Source: a virus
DNA length: 44,999 nt
Reading direction: 5' to 3' (one strand)
Virus record (IMG/VR): IMGVR_UViG_3300032291_004228
Coordinates: 1 to 44,999 of that record
Numbering within the stretch: position 1 is the first letter of the stretch; each line of letters opens with the position of its first letter. The position numbers were made by a program, and so were the translations under genes. A model generated the notes under the pieces. It made no database searches. It saw only the letters and a list, made by a program, of their open reading frames with translations, and was not told where the DNA came from. Below are positions 22,658-31,506 of the stretch, in pieces.

Positions 22658-23644
22658 ATGACAATTAAATCTTTTGAAGACGTTGTTGCGGATTTTAACT
22701 TATCCGCGATAACCGAATTTAATAAGCAGTATGAGATGCTTGAGCCTGAGCTTAAGGATTTTGCTTTTAAATATAATGCTGGTGATGTTTCAAATTCTAA
22801 ATTCTTTATTAACATGCTTTTCGGCGATGTGAAAGAATGGAAAGGAACTCAAGAATACGAAAAAGTTGACAAAATTATTCAGCAACAAATTAATCACACT
22901 GAATATTATGTTGATGGTGTTGAAATCTTCAAAAGAGATTTCAAACGCGCTCAAGCTGCTAACTCAATTACTGGTCTTGATATGTATATCAAAATGATCG
23001 GCGATAGAGCTGCAAGAGCAAAAGACGCTCCTTATGAAATTATGCTTGATCTTTTAGAGTCTGGTGATTCTTCAACTTATGGCGTATGTTTTGACGGTCA
23101 AACTTTGTTTGATACTGACCACGCTTTTGATGGCGTTGCTGGAACTCAATCAAATCTCTTGAGCGGAACTGGAACTAGTCTTTATCAACTTTCTGCCGAT
23201 CTTAAATCAGCCTTTTCAGCAATGAGAGGTTTCACTTACTCGACCGATACTGGCAACACAGCCAATAAAAAGAAGAGAATGTTAAATCGTGGAAAATTGA
23301 AACCAGTTGTAGTTTGCGACCCTTCACTTTCTCAAAAGTTTGAAGATTTGAGAACTTTGGAAAATATTGCAAATAATTCTGGTTCTGAAACTAACTCATT
23401 AAGAAATACTTTTGAAATTGTTGTAAGACCTTTTACAAACGCATCGGATTGGTTTGTAATTGACGTTTCAAATCCAACTCAAAAACCTTTCTTGATTTCA
23501 ATGGAAGATGAAGGCGTTTTAAAAACTCCTGCTGACAATCCAGAAGCTTTGACTAATCTTCAAGTGTTCCGTTACGCCTACAATGGCCTATCTTTCGGCG
23601 TTGCGTATGGTGCTTGGTGGAAAATTGTGAAAGTAAACAACTAG
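22658..23644 (+). CDS. Major capsid protein, Mu gpT-like
   Basis: A 328-residue HK97-fold major head protein of the Mu gpT type: an N-terminal arm (FNKQYEMLEP), KRAQAANSITGLDMYIKMIGDRAAR, GQTLFDTDHAFD, RGKLKPVVVCDPSL and a C-terminal DASDWFVIDV...YGVAYGAWW type end (here NASDWFVIDV and SFGVAYGAWWKI). It is followed by a strong terminator, fitting high expression. Confidence 0.9.
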   Translation: MTIKSFEDVVADFNLSAITEFNKQYEMLEPELKDFAFKYNAGDVSNSKFFINMLFGDVKEWKGTQEYEKVDKIIQQQINHTEYYVDGVEIFKRDFKRAQAANSITGLDMYIKMIGDRAARAKDAPYEIMLDLLESGDSSTYGVCFDGQTLFDTDHAFDGVAGTQSNLLSGTGTSLYQLSADLKSAFSAMRGFTYSTDTGNTANKKKRMLNRGKLKPVVVCDPSLSQKFEDLRTLENIANNSGSETNSLRNTFEIVVRPFTNASDWFVIDVSNPTQKPFLISMEDEGVLKTPADNPEALTNLQVFRYAYNGLSFGVAYGAWWKIVKVNN

Positions 23645-23650
23645 AAATAG

Positions 23651-23680
23651 GAAGGGGGCTCAAAACCCCCCTCTTTTTTT
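23651..23680 (+). terminator. Rho-independent terminator after the capsid gene
   Basis: GGGGG (23654-23658), loop CTCAAAA, CCCCC (23666-23670), then CTCTTTTTTT. Probably lowers transcription into the tail genes. Confidence 0.85.
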
Positions 23681-23698
23681 AATTTAAAAAACGATTCT

Positions 23699-24031
23699 AT
23701 GTACTCAGTAATTTCAGAAGGAAAAGGCTTTTTCAAATTAGAAAAAGAAAAAATAAAATATATTGTTTCGGCTAAAAGATTTGCTCAAATGCAAAAAGAT
23801 GAATTAATCAAAGGAAATAAGCCAGCTTTTGTGAAACCAAAAGCCCCAGCTCGGATCACAGAAGATTTAACCCCTTCTACTGAGCCAGCTAAAACTGCTC
23901 CTGAAGATTTAACATTTTTAAAAAAAGATGATTTAATTGAAATTGCAAAAAGATTAGGATTTGAGGGCGAAGTTGCTATTGCCACAACTAAAGCTTCTTT
24001 AATTGAATTTATTAATTCAAAACAACTTTAA
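23699..24031 (+). CDS. Mu gp35-like head protein with SAP-like end
   Basis: A 110-residue protein with a beta-rich start (FFKLEKEKIKYIVSAK), a Pro/Ala/Lys linker and a C-terminal LKKDDLIEIAKRLGFE...TKASLIEFI, the helix-extended-helix layout of the Rho N/SAP-like tail of Mu gp35-type proteins. Placed between capsid and gp36-like genes as in Mu. Confidence 0.55.
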   Translation: MYSVISEGKGFFKLEKEKIKYIVSAKRFAQMQKDELIKGNKPAFVKPKAPARITEDLTPSTEPAKTAPEDLTFLKKDDLIEIAKRLGFEGEVAIATTKASLIEFINSKQL

Positions 24032-24033
24032 TC

Positions 24034-24477
24034 ATGTCTTACACTACCGCTTCAGATATTCTAAAATATTTTAATGGCCTTACTTATACTGATAGCGAAG
24101 GCGCAGATAATAACATATCTGAAGCTGATGTAGAGCAATTTATTGAGGAGCAGGGACTAATAATTGACTTGATAATCGGCGACAAATATCTTCTGCCGAT
24201 CACAAACACCACAGCGTTAAATTATTTAAAATTAATTTGTGACAAGTTGGTAGTTTGCCAAATTGATAAAATCCTGCGCACCTTTGCGATGGCTGATGAA
24301 AGCGAATTTGTAAGAAGAAGAAACTACTGCAAAGAAGCGAAAGAGATGCTTGATAAAATTGTGAGCGGCGAAATTGTTTTCGATACGATTCAAAAAAGTT
24401 CAGCTGCTTTTCGTTACAATTCAACATCAATTTATAAAACCAGCGATTGCGGTTGTCGTCAGGAGGAAAATGACTAA
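24034..24477 (+). CDS. Mu gp36-like head-tail connector (DUF1320)
   Basis: A 147-residue protein beginning SYTTASDILKYFNG, with LIIDLIIGDKYLLPI and EFVRRRNYCKEAKEML. These are DUF1320 signatures; the protein completes the head-tail joint. A Cys-rich C-terminus (DCGCRQEE) is extra. Confidence 0.8.
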   Translation: MSYTTASDILKYFNGLTYTDSEGADNNISEADVEQFIEEQGLIIDLIIGDKYLLPITNTTALNYLKLICDKLVVCQIDKILRTFAMADESEFVRRRNYCKEAKEMLDKIVSGEIVFDTIQKSSAAFRYNSTSIYKTSDCGCRQEEND

Positions 24478-24985
24478 AACCCGCAGCAGTCTTTTTTCAG
24501 TTGAGTTAAATGACGAATCGAAAAGATTGATGAAGGCCTTGTATGATCACGCTGGCGGCCTTTCAGTTAAAAACTCGATGAATTTGATAGGAATGCAATA
24601 TCGTAAAGAGGTTGACTTGATTTTCGCGAGAAAACAAGTTCGTCAACCAAATCTAAAATGGCCTGATTTAAAGCCTAGTACGATTGCCGATAAAAAAAGA
24701 AAAGGTTTTGGAGACAAAGGAATTCTAGAAAGAACAGGTGAATTGCGGCGCAGTATGACAGTTCGTAATCATCCTGATAACATCACTTTAATTGGGAAAA
24801 ATTTTGGTCAATTCGGCTCAAATAATAAATATGGCAATTATCACGATGACGTGGAAGCATCAAGAAGTAAAATACCTTTGAGAAATTATTCAATTCCTTC
24901 AGAAACTACTTACGGCGTATTTCTAAGAACAATTGACGAAGATATTAAGGCTCAACTTAAACACATAGGGGTTTCCGTTGCTTGA
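24470..24985 (+). CDS. Mu gpG-like virion morphogenesis protein
   Basis: I start at ATG 24470, which has AGGAGG seven bases upstream and overlaps the stop of the gp36-like gene. The 171-residue product has KPSTIADKKRKGFGDKGILE and RTGELRRSMTV, the hallmark of gpG/tail-completion proteins. Confidence 0.8.
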   Translation: MTKTRSSLFSVELNDESKRLMKALYDHAGGLSVKNSMNLIGMQYRKEVDLIFARKQVRQPNLKWPDLKPSTIADKKRKGFGDKGILERTGELRRSMTVRNHPDNITLIGKNFGQFGSNNKYGNYHDDVEASRSKIPLRNYSIPSETTYGVFLRTIDEDIKAQLKHIGVSVA

Positions 24986-25472
24986 TTCAGAAGATATTTT
25001 AAAATCCATCACCGATTACTTAACTGAAATTGTAGGCTCGAAAAGCAGAATTAACAATGCGATTGACGCTGTCAACGCAATAAAAGAAGATTCACTTTTG
25101 CCAAATGTTTCAAATGATATTGTTCTTGGCCAAAGAATAAATGAGATCAACACTTTCACCAACGGCAGAATTAATATTGACATTGTTGGTGAGAGTAAAT
25201 TTAATCCTGCTTACGATACCGTTATTAAGCATTACATAGTTGAGCTTTCTTACATTGTAAGAGATGATTTTGCAAAAAATGTTTTTTTAAGAACTCTTCG
25301 TATGGAAAGAGTTTTTACGGACGTTATGCAAAATTATTTTAAAGATTGTCAAGAGGCTGGATTTATTAAAGGGGAAATTGAAAGCTCGTTCACTCCAGAA
25401 AGAGTTTTACTTGGAAACACCGATTTTAAAGCAATTAAAAGCGGTATAGTTTATAAAATAATAATTTTTTAA
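24978..25472 (+). CDS. Tail completion/terminator-like protein
   Basis: A 164-residue protein starting at TTG 24978 inside the end of gpG, preceded by GGGG. Central IVKHYIVELSYIV-type strands and position after gpG match Mu gp37-like or tail terminator proteins, but the assignment rests mainly on gene order. Confidence 0.6.
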   Translation: MLDSEDILKSITDYLTEIVGSKSRINNAIDAVNAIKEDSLLPNVSNDIVLGQRINEINTFTNGRINIDIVGESKFNPAYDTVIKHYIVELSYIVRDDFAKNVFLRTLRMERVFTDVMQNYFKDCQEAGFIKGEIESSFTPERVLLGNTDFKAIKSGIVYKIIIF

Positions 25473-25478
25473 AAATTT

Positions 25479-25760
25479 ATGAAAGACAAAAAAGACATTA
25501 GAAAAGAACAGGCTAACGAAATCGAAGCTGTTTTAAATGCAGTAAAAAAAGACAAAGAAGAAAATGGCGTTATTCCCGCCGATAATAAGAAGATTATTAT
25601 CATTGATGGACAAAAAGATTTTTCAGGAAAAAGCTTAAAGATTCAAAAAGGGCTTTTCAAAAACGGTCAAAATTATTCCTATGCGGCTGGAACTAAGTGG
25701 GAAGACATTGATATTTTTGGTCGGAAAAATATTCACTTCTCCGAAAGTGATTTTATTTAA
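25479..25760 (+). CDS. Small tail-region protein, 93 aa
   Basis: Not recognised. A Lys/Glu-rich N-terminal helix (1-30) and a beta-rich C-terminal part with a SYAAGTKWEDID segment. It lies between tail completion and tail tube genes. Confidence 0.5.
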   Translation: MKDKKDIRKEQANEIEAVLNAVKKDKEENGVIPADNKKIIIIDGQKDFSGKSLKIQKGLFKNGQNYSYAAGTKWEDIDIFGRKNIHFSESDFI

Positions 25761-25777
25761 TTTAAATTTTTTCTCAA

Positions 25778-26653
25778 ATGAGCGAACAAGTAAAATATAA
25801 TTTTGGTGTTAAAGCTTTGATCTTTTACAACCGAACAACTTTCAAGCCAGTTGGAATTTTTCGCGTAATCTCAAATGTAGAATTTGCAAGAGAGATTGAA
25901 AAATTACCTTTAACTGGTGGTCATCACAACGGCCCATGGGCTGTTGAGGCTGGTGAACCAACCAATACTTTAACTGCAACACTCATGGAATTTCCTGATT
26001 TTGCATTTACTGAATTAGACAACGCGACGACAACCGTTACAAGTTCGGAAGATACCACTGGATACATTGGAAGTATTGCTAATAAAAAAGGCACTTCTGT
26101 TTTTAATGCTACGACTGGCGTTGCTTCAGTAACCTTAATTTCTGGTTCTGGAGCATTATTGCCACTTGGAAAAGTGGTTCTAGTTGCTACTGCTGCGAAA
26201 GTAGTTGATATTTACCTACTCGGCGATGTAGCTTCGGGTCCGATACCTGTTACTGATGAGTTGACAAAAATTGCTTCTTCTGTGTCTATTGCTGACGCAG
26301 GTGCGACAATTGATGTCGCTGCTTACGGAATCAGGATTACTTCTGGTTCTGGCACGATTGCAATGACTGTAGGTAATACTGCTGTATTCGATACGCGCCC
26401 AGCGAACTCGAAAACTACCGAAATTGTAATGCCAGATTCTTCTGACATTAAAACTTTGGGATGTATTTTAGTTTTTCCGAAAAATTCGAACAAACAACAA
26501 AAAATTATCGACTTTCCAAAAGTTGCCGTTGCAGGGACTCCTTTTGCAGCTAATACTAGAGAATATGCGGAATTTGAGATGACAGCAACGCCTCTTTATG
26601 ATGAAGATGCGAGCTACTTATTCAAAAAAACCGAGATTATCGCTACAAACTAA
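25778..26653 (+). CDS. Major tail tube protein
   Basis: A 291-residue beta-rich protein followed by a strong terminator. The N-terminal FKPVGIFRVISNVEFAREIE and C-terminal TREYAEFEMTATPLYDED flank a Thr/Ala/Gly-rich domain (about 80-200) that may be an Ig-like insertion. Order before the chaperones and tape measure supports a tail tube role. Confidence 0.65.
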   Translation: MSEQVKYNFGVKALIFYNRTTFKPVGIFRVISNVEFAREIEKLPLTGGHHNGPWAVEAGEPTNTLTATLMEFPDFAFTELDNATTTVTSSEDTTGYIGSIANKKGTSVFNATTGVASVTLISGSGALLPLGKVVLVATAAKVVDIYLLGDVASGPIPVTDELTKIASSVSIADAGATIDVAAYGIRITSGSGTIAMTVGNTAVFDTRPANSKTTEIVMPDSSDIKTLGCILVFPKNSNKQQKIIDFPKVAVAGTPFAANTREYAEFEMTATPLYDEDASYLFKKTEIIATN

Positions 26654-26659
26654 TTAACG

Positions 26660-26690
26660 GCTCGCTTCTTACGGGAAGCGAGCTTTATTT
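26660..26690 (+). terminator. Rho-independent terminator after the tail tube gene
   Basis: GCTCGCTTC (26660-26668) and GAAGCGAGC (26675-26683) form a 9-base-pair stem with a 6-base loop, followed by TTTATTT. Confidence 0.85.
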
Positions 26691-26700
26691 CATTTTAAAT

Positions 26701-27063
26701 ATGTCAAACCAATTTGTAATTTTCGAAGAACAAGCAGTCGATGGAGATTCAGCAGAATTTTCAATTAGTCCACGTGATAGCGTAGGAATTGCTGATACTG
26801 ATTATAGTGCTTATTTTGAAGTTTTTGGTGGATTAGGCGGCGGCTCTTTAGTTTTGAAAAAGAAATGCAAAGATGGTACTTTTAGAGAGGCGGAAAACAT
26901 AAATACAGCATTTAACGAAAGCCTTCCTTCAAGCGGAAAATGCGCGTTAATTGCTATGAACTTTAAAGATCCAACCGGAATATTTAAATTTACTTTATCT
27001 GATGCAACTGACGCGGACTTAACAATAACTGGAATCAATATGAATGCTCCAATAACTAACTAG
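26701..27063 (+). CDS. Hypothetical structural protein, 120 aa
   Basis: Beta-rich, Gly/Ser/Asp-rich protein (SRDSVGIADTDYSAYFEVFG; TFREAENINTAFNES). Likely a small tail or decoration protein, directly upstream of the tail chaperones. Not recognised. Confidence 0.5.
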   Translation: MSNQFVIFEEQAVDGDSAEFSISPRDSVGIADTDYSAYFEVFGGLGGGSLVLKKKCKDGTFREAENINTAFNESLPSSGKCALIAMNFKDPTGIFKFTLSDATDADLTITGINMNAPITN

Positions 27064-27067
27064 CTGT

Positions 27068-27412
27068 ATGATTAGAATCAGGAACGAAGAATACAAACTG
27101 AAAGTGACGCTTGGATTTTATAAAAATCTAAGCTTTGCAAAATCAGAAATAAATACAATAAGCGACAATTATTCGCGTCTTTTGGAAGTTGTTAAGCTGG
27201 CTGTATTTTTCGGAAACAAAGAAGAGAAGGGCTGGCATTCTTTAGCTGATATGAGTGCCGTAATTTCTGATGAAGATTTTGAAGATATTGATGATCCAAA
27301 TATTGTGCAGAAAATTTCTGACGCAGTTTTTGAAAATTTACCAGATTCTTTAAAAAATTACTTAAAAGAAAAGGCGGAAAAAGAAACAGAAGAAAATTTA
27401 AAAAAAAAATAA
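27068..27412 (+). CDS. Tail assembly chaperone G-like (unshifted)
   Basis: A 114-residue acidic protein ending in ENLKKK at TAA 27410. In long-tailed phages the gene before the tape measure encodes the G chaperone, part of which is extended by frameshifting. The slippery site lies in the last codons here. Confidence 0.75.
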   Translation: MIRIRNEEYKLKVTLGFYKNLSFAKSEINTISDNYSRLLEVVKLAVFFGNKEEKGWHSLADMSAVISDEDFEDIDDPNIVQKISDAVFENLPDSLKNYLKEKAEKETEENLKKK

Positions 27413-27741
27413 CTTTTGACGAATATCTTTTTGAAATAGAAAATTTACTTTTGATTCTTATACCTTCCTTAAATTTGAAAGAAATTGAAGGAATGACTTT
27501 AAAAGAAATTGAAAAGAGAATTATTTTTTTCAATAAGACAAAAAAAGAAATCAAAAATGTTGAGCTAAAAAATTTTATGTCAATATTACATTTAGCAATT
27601 TCTGCTGGGTCAAATGCTTCAAGAAAAAACAACAAAATATTCCACGATCAATTGAACAAAATTTTTGATAATAAAGAAAAAAAACCAGACGATGAGCAAT
27701 CTCTGGAGGATTTAATGGGACTTGTGAATGTCAAGAAATAA
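27068..27741 (+). CDS. Tail assembly chaperone GT-like, -1 frameshift product
   Basis: A -1 shift at T-TTA-AAA (27397-27403) joins the G frame to an open frame that runs to 27741, giving about 224 residues. The second frame is open across the junction (ITFDEYLFEIENLLL...) and continues with LKEIEGMTLKEIEKRI. The internal TTG at 27451 is not a convincing start. GT recruits the tape measure protein and tail tube subunits. Confidence 0.75.
27397..27409 (+). other. -1 ribosomal frameshift site
   Basis: The zero-frame reads AAT TTA AAA AAA AAA TAA. T TTA AAA is a canonical X-XXY-YYZ slippery heptamer, and the following A run provides two more A-AAA-AAA registers just before the stop. Confidence 0.75.
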
Positions 27742-30697
27742 AGTAATTTTCGATGTATTAGCGGATTCGAGCCAATACAAAGCACAGATGCAGTCAATCG
27801 CCAAAACGACTGACGACACAAGCAAGACAATCACAACCGCTTTTGCCCTATCTGCGGCAGCAATTGGTGGCACTTTGGCGGCCTTTGCTAAATATGAAAC
27901 CCAGCTTATTAAAGTTGGAAAAACTGCAAACTTAGGCGGGAAAGAATTAGATGATTTTGGAAAAGATATTGTGGCACTTTCTTCAAAAATTCCACTTTCT
28001 ACAAACGAACTCTTGGAACTTTCTGCTTCTGCTGCACAATTAGGCGTAAAAGGTAAAGACAACATTATTAAATTTACTGAAACGGTCGCAAAATTAGGAA
28101 CTGCAACAAATATCACGGGCGAAGAAGGGTCGCAACAAATAGCGCGCTTACTAAATATCACAGGTGAAGGCGTTGGAACAGTTGACCGATTTGCCAATGT
28201 AATTACGCGTTTAGGAAATAACGTTGCGGCAACAGAAGCGGAAATTTTAAGCATGGCTTCCCGCGTAGGTAAGGCAACCGCGCAATTTGATCTTGGAACA
28301 ACTGCGGTTTTAGGAATTTCGGCAGCTTTAAAAGAGATTGGAATCGAAGCGGAGCTGGGCGGCTCTGCTATCGGTAGAACATTCTTTGCGATTCAAGATG
28401 CTGTGTACAAAGGCGGCGATGCGATGAAAACTTTTTCAGCAATAACTGGAAAATCAAGCGAAGAATTAAAAACAATTTTTGAAACAAACGCCACCAACGC
28501 CTTCCAATTATTTATTGATTCTTTGCATAAATTGCCCGCTGAACAAGTAGCGGGAGCGATGAGTTCGATGGGGCTTGAGGGCGTTAGGCTAATTGAGGTT
28601 GTCGGAACATTAGCTAAAAGATCAGAATTGCTCGCCACAAATTTAGCGATGGCAAATGATGAGGCCATTAAACAAACTGCATTAGATCAAGAATTCAATC
28701 GCGCCGTAGTCAGTCTTGAAAATTCTTTTAAATTCATGGTCACAGAGGTAAAAAATCTTGCCGCATCAATTGGACAAGATTTATCACCAGCCGCTAGTGA
28801 ATTGATAAAAGACATTACCGGGATGATTAAAGGAATAAGAGACTTTAACGAAGCCACGGGCGCAGCAATTAGCACTTCAATTGTGATGGCTGCGAAAGTT
28901 GCTGCTTTGGTGCTTGCTGTGAATAAATTGCAGGCGGTTTTAGTAACGACCGGAATTTTTAGCGGAACTTTAGCGGTTCAATTAGGCTTAGCAAGCAAGG
29001 CGACTGCTGGATATAGTTTATCCGCAGCTTTAGGTATGGTTCAAAACAAATTATTTGCTATCAGTTTTACAAGCATATCTGCCGCTTCTAGAACCGCTTT
29101 AGTTGCTATTAAGAAGTTTCAAGTTAGCCTTAGTGCTTTGGTAGCTGGACTATATATTGCTTATGAAGCTGGAACAGCACTTGGAAAGGTAATTGCAAAA
29201 TTAGGTGAGTTAAATTCTTCAGAAAAAGACTTAGCAAACACGCAAAAACAACTCAATTCTTTGCTTGATGTAAGAGCTAAACTTCAAGAAAAAGTGAACG
29301 CTGGCGAAGCTGGAGCGCAAGAAAGATTAGATAATATTAACAAAGAAATCTCTCAAAGAGAAGGATTAATTGCAGTTATTCAAAAAGAGGTGGATGTTAG
29401 AGCTGGTGGTGGAGTTGCGTCAAAAAGTGGAGATATGCCTAATGTTGCTACAGAATTGCCAGTTGATTTAGGTGGAGATGAAATTAGTTCAAAAGAAGCT
29501 GAAAAGACTGCCGCTGTTGAAGAAAATGTTGCTTTAAGAATTGCCGCTGCTCAAAGAGAAGCGCAATTATTGGCACAGATTGAAGCTGGGATGGGTGATG
29601 ATGCTATCAAAGCGGTTACCGAAAAAAATGCACAACTCGCCGAAATAGATAAAAAAAGAGCCGAACTTGATCTTATAAATCAGGATTTATCACGCACGGG
29701 AATTAAAGCTAATGAACAATCAATTCTAGAGTTAAAAAGAAGCGCCGCAGAACAAGAGCTGGTAATTTTAGAGGAAAAATTTGCGCTTACTCAAGAGAAA
29801 ACTGCCGAGCAAGAAGCACAAGATATGGAAGCGCGAATTGCTGCAAAGCAAATGTTAAATCAAGGCTTGACCGAACAAGAATTAATTTTTTTAGAAGAAA
29901 AAAAAGCTCGCGAAGTTGAAAATAGAGAAATTGATTTAGAGATAAAAGCAACGCAAGCAGAAGAAGATTTGTTATTTCTTCAAAACCAGCTAATTACAGA
30001 GCAAGAAGCAAAGGATGCGGTGCGTCAAGAGGATCTAAAAAGGCTTGCGGCAATTCAAAACACAAAGCTAAAAAATGAAGCAAGATTTGGAAAAGAAATT
30101 GGCGGAATGCACAACTTTTTTCAAAGCGAAGAAGTAAAAGGCGTCCAATCAACGCTTGGAATGATTGGGCAAATTAAAACTAAAGAAGGTTCAAAAGCTG
30201 GCGAAGCTCAAAAAGCTTTTGCGATGGCAGATGCTGCGATAAAAATTCCTCAATCTATGCTTTCCGCTTACACGGCAATGGTCGGCATTCCCGTTGTTGG
30301 GCCAGCACTTGCCGCCGCCGCCGCTGCTGCTGCTGGAATAGTTGGCGCTCAAAATCTAAACGCAATCAGAAGCGCAAAGACTCCCTCTTACGCCGTAGGT
30401 ACGGATTATGTGCCAAGTGATATGATGGCAAATATTCACGCGGGCGAAGCAATTATTCCAGCGAAGCAAAACCAATTTTTGCAAAGTGGTGATTTGATTC
30501 TTGGAAGTCCTGAGGCTGTAAGTAATGGAAATAGTTCAACAAATATTATCAACCTTAATTTTGAAGGTGCGAATTTTGTTGGCAATGTTGGTGATGATGA
30601 TCAATTTATTAATCAAGTTTTCGAAGGAATTGCCGTTGGAATAAATGAGGGCAGGCTTCCGGGCTTTGAAAGCGCAACTTTAGCGGTAACAAGATGA
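27728..30697 (+). CDS. Tail tape measure protein
   Basis: A 989-residue protein with the TP901-type start (FDVLADSSQYKAQMQSIAK) and core phage tape measure region (LGGKELDDFGKDIVALSSKIP...SASAAQLGVKG). Hydrophobic stretches near 380-470 and an Ala-rich one near 855-880 may insert in membranes. A coiled coil lies between. The C-terminus has AVGTDYVPSDMMANIHAGEAIIP, common to such proteins. It sets tail length and overlaps the GT stop by 14 bases. Confidence 0.9.
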   Translation: MSRNKVIFDVLADSSQYKAQMQSIAKTTDDTSKTITTAFALSAAAIGGTLAAFAKYETQLIKVGKTANLGGKELDDFGKDIVALSSKIPLSTNELLELSASAAQLGVKGKDNIIKFTETVAKLGTATNITGEEGSQQIARLLNITGEGVGTVDRFANVITRLGNNVAATEAEILSMASRVGKATAQFDLGTTAVLGISAALKEIGIEAELGGSAIGRTFFAIQDAVYKGGDAMKTFSAITGKSSEELKTIFETNATNAFQLFIDSLHKLPAEQVAGAMSSMGLEGVRLIEVVGTLAKRSELLATNLAMANDEAIKQTALDQEFNRAVVSLENSFKFMVTEVKNLAASIGQDLSPAASELIKDITGMIKGIRDFNEATGAAISTSIVMAAKVAALVLAVNKLQAVLVTTGIFSGTLAVQLGLASKATAGYSLSAALGMVQNKLFAISFTSISAASRTALVAIKKFQVSLSALVAGLYIAYEAGTALGKVIAKLGELNSSEKDLANTQKQLNSLLDVRAKLQEKVNAGEAGAQERLDNINKEISQREGLIAVIQKEVDVRAGGGVASKSGDMPNVATELPVDLGGDEISSKEAEKTAAVEENVALRIAAAQREAQLLAQIEAGMGDDAIKAVTEKNAQLAEIDKKRAELDLINQDLSRTGIKANEQSILELKRSAAEQELVILEEKFALTQEKTAEQEAQDMEARIAAKQMLNQGLTEQELIFLEEKKAREVENREIDLEIKATQAEEDLLFLQNQLITEQEAKDAVRQEDLKRLAAIQNTKLKNEARFGKEIGGMHNFFQSEEVKGVQSTLGMIGQIKTKEGSKAGEAQKAFAMADAAIKIPQSMLSAYTAMVGIPVVGPALAAAAAAAAGIVGAQNLNAIRSAKTPSYAVGTDYVPSDMMANIHAGEAIIPAKQNQFLQSGDLILGSPEAVSNGNSSTNIINLNFEGANFVGNVGDDDQFINQVFEGIAVGINEGRLPGFESATLAVTR

Positions 30698-31506
30698 GAT
30701 TTTTGAGCGAGAATTTTTTAGGTAGTTATAACGGGCAAGATTCAATTACCGCATCAAGCGGCGACCCTTACAATGCCTTTAGTGACACAACAAAATTTAA
30801 TTATCAAAGCGATGGCCAAGGAACTGACGGTAATATTGTTTCTTTGCAACAAGACTTTTCTTCAGCTCAAACCTTAGATACAATTGCTGTTTTAATTTCA
30901 AATTTTGATGATTTTAAAATTAGTATTGCGTCTGGTGGTTCTTTTACTGACGTTACAAGTCAGGCTACTTTAACAATAAGCCAAGATGGATTAAGCCGCA
31001 TTTATAAATTCGCTTCATCAATAAATTTCACCGAAATTAAATTTGAAATTTCTGATACAATTACACCAAATCAAGAAAAGATTTGTGGCGCGATTTTGGG
31101 ATTTACAGAAATTGGCAGTATTGAAAGATTTAAAAGCGTTAAACCAAAAGGACAAATTCAAAAAAAAATAATCAATCTTGAATCTGGCGGCGTAGCTGTG
31201 CTAAACAAGGGTGATATTCATTGGAACTTTACAATCAACACCGATTTAGTTTCTGTGCAATCCGAAATTGACATTGTGGAATTAATCCAACAAAGAAATA
31301 AGGATTTTTGGTTTTGGATTAATGACAACTATGATGGGCAAGAGCTTGTTAAGCAAGCTCCTTATAGATTTCAAGATTTTATAAGATGCTCTTACACAGG
31401 AGATTCAAACCCCGCATTTTACAAGAATTATTTAAATAAAACTGCAATGAATGATTTAAAATTTAGCCAAACTGCGTGCATTAATTATTTTGATCCAACG
31501 GCATGA
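30694..31506 (+). CDS. Distal tail-like protein, 270 aa
   Basis: ATG overlaps the tape measure stop (ATGA). The first half (about 10-140) resembles a discoidin/galactose-binding beta sandwich (TLDTIAVLISNFDDFKISIASGG); the second half is a DUF2460-like region with FWFWINDNYDG. Likely at the tail tip. Confidence 0.55.
   Translation: MRFLSENFLGSYNGQDSITASSGDPYNAFSDTTKFNYQSDGQGTDGNIVSLQQDFSSAQTLDTIAVLISNFDDFKISIASGGSFTDVTSQATLTISQDGLSRIYKFASSINFTEIKFEISDTITPNQEKICGAILGFTEIGSIERFKSVKPKGQIQKKIINLESGGVAVLNKGDIHWNFTINTDLVSVQSEIDIVELIQQRNKDFWFWINDNYDGQELVKQAPYRFQDFIRCSYTGDSNPAFYKNYLNKTAMNDLKFSQTACINYFDPTA

Noticed and set aside
27712-28254. - strand ORF of 180 codons
   Set aside because: Antisense shadow of the tape measure gene, whose family identity is clear.
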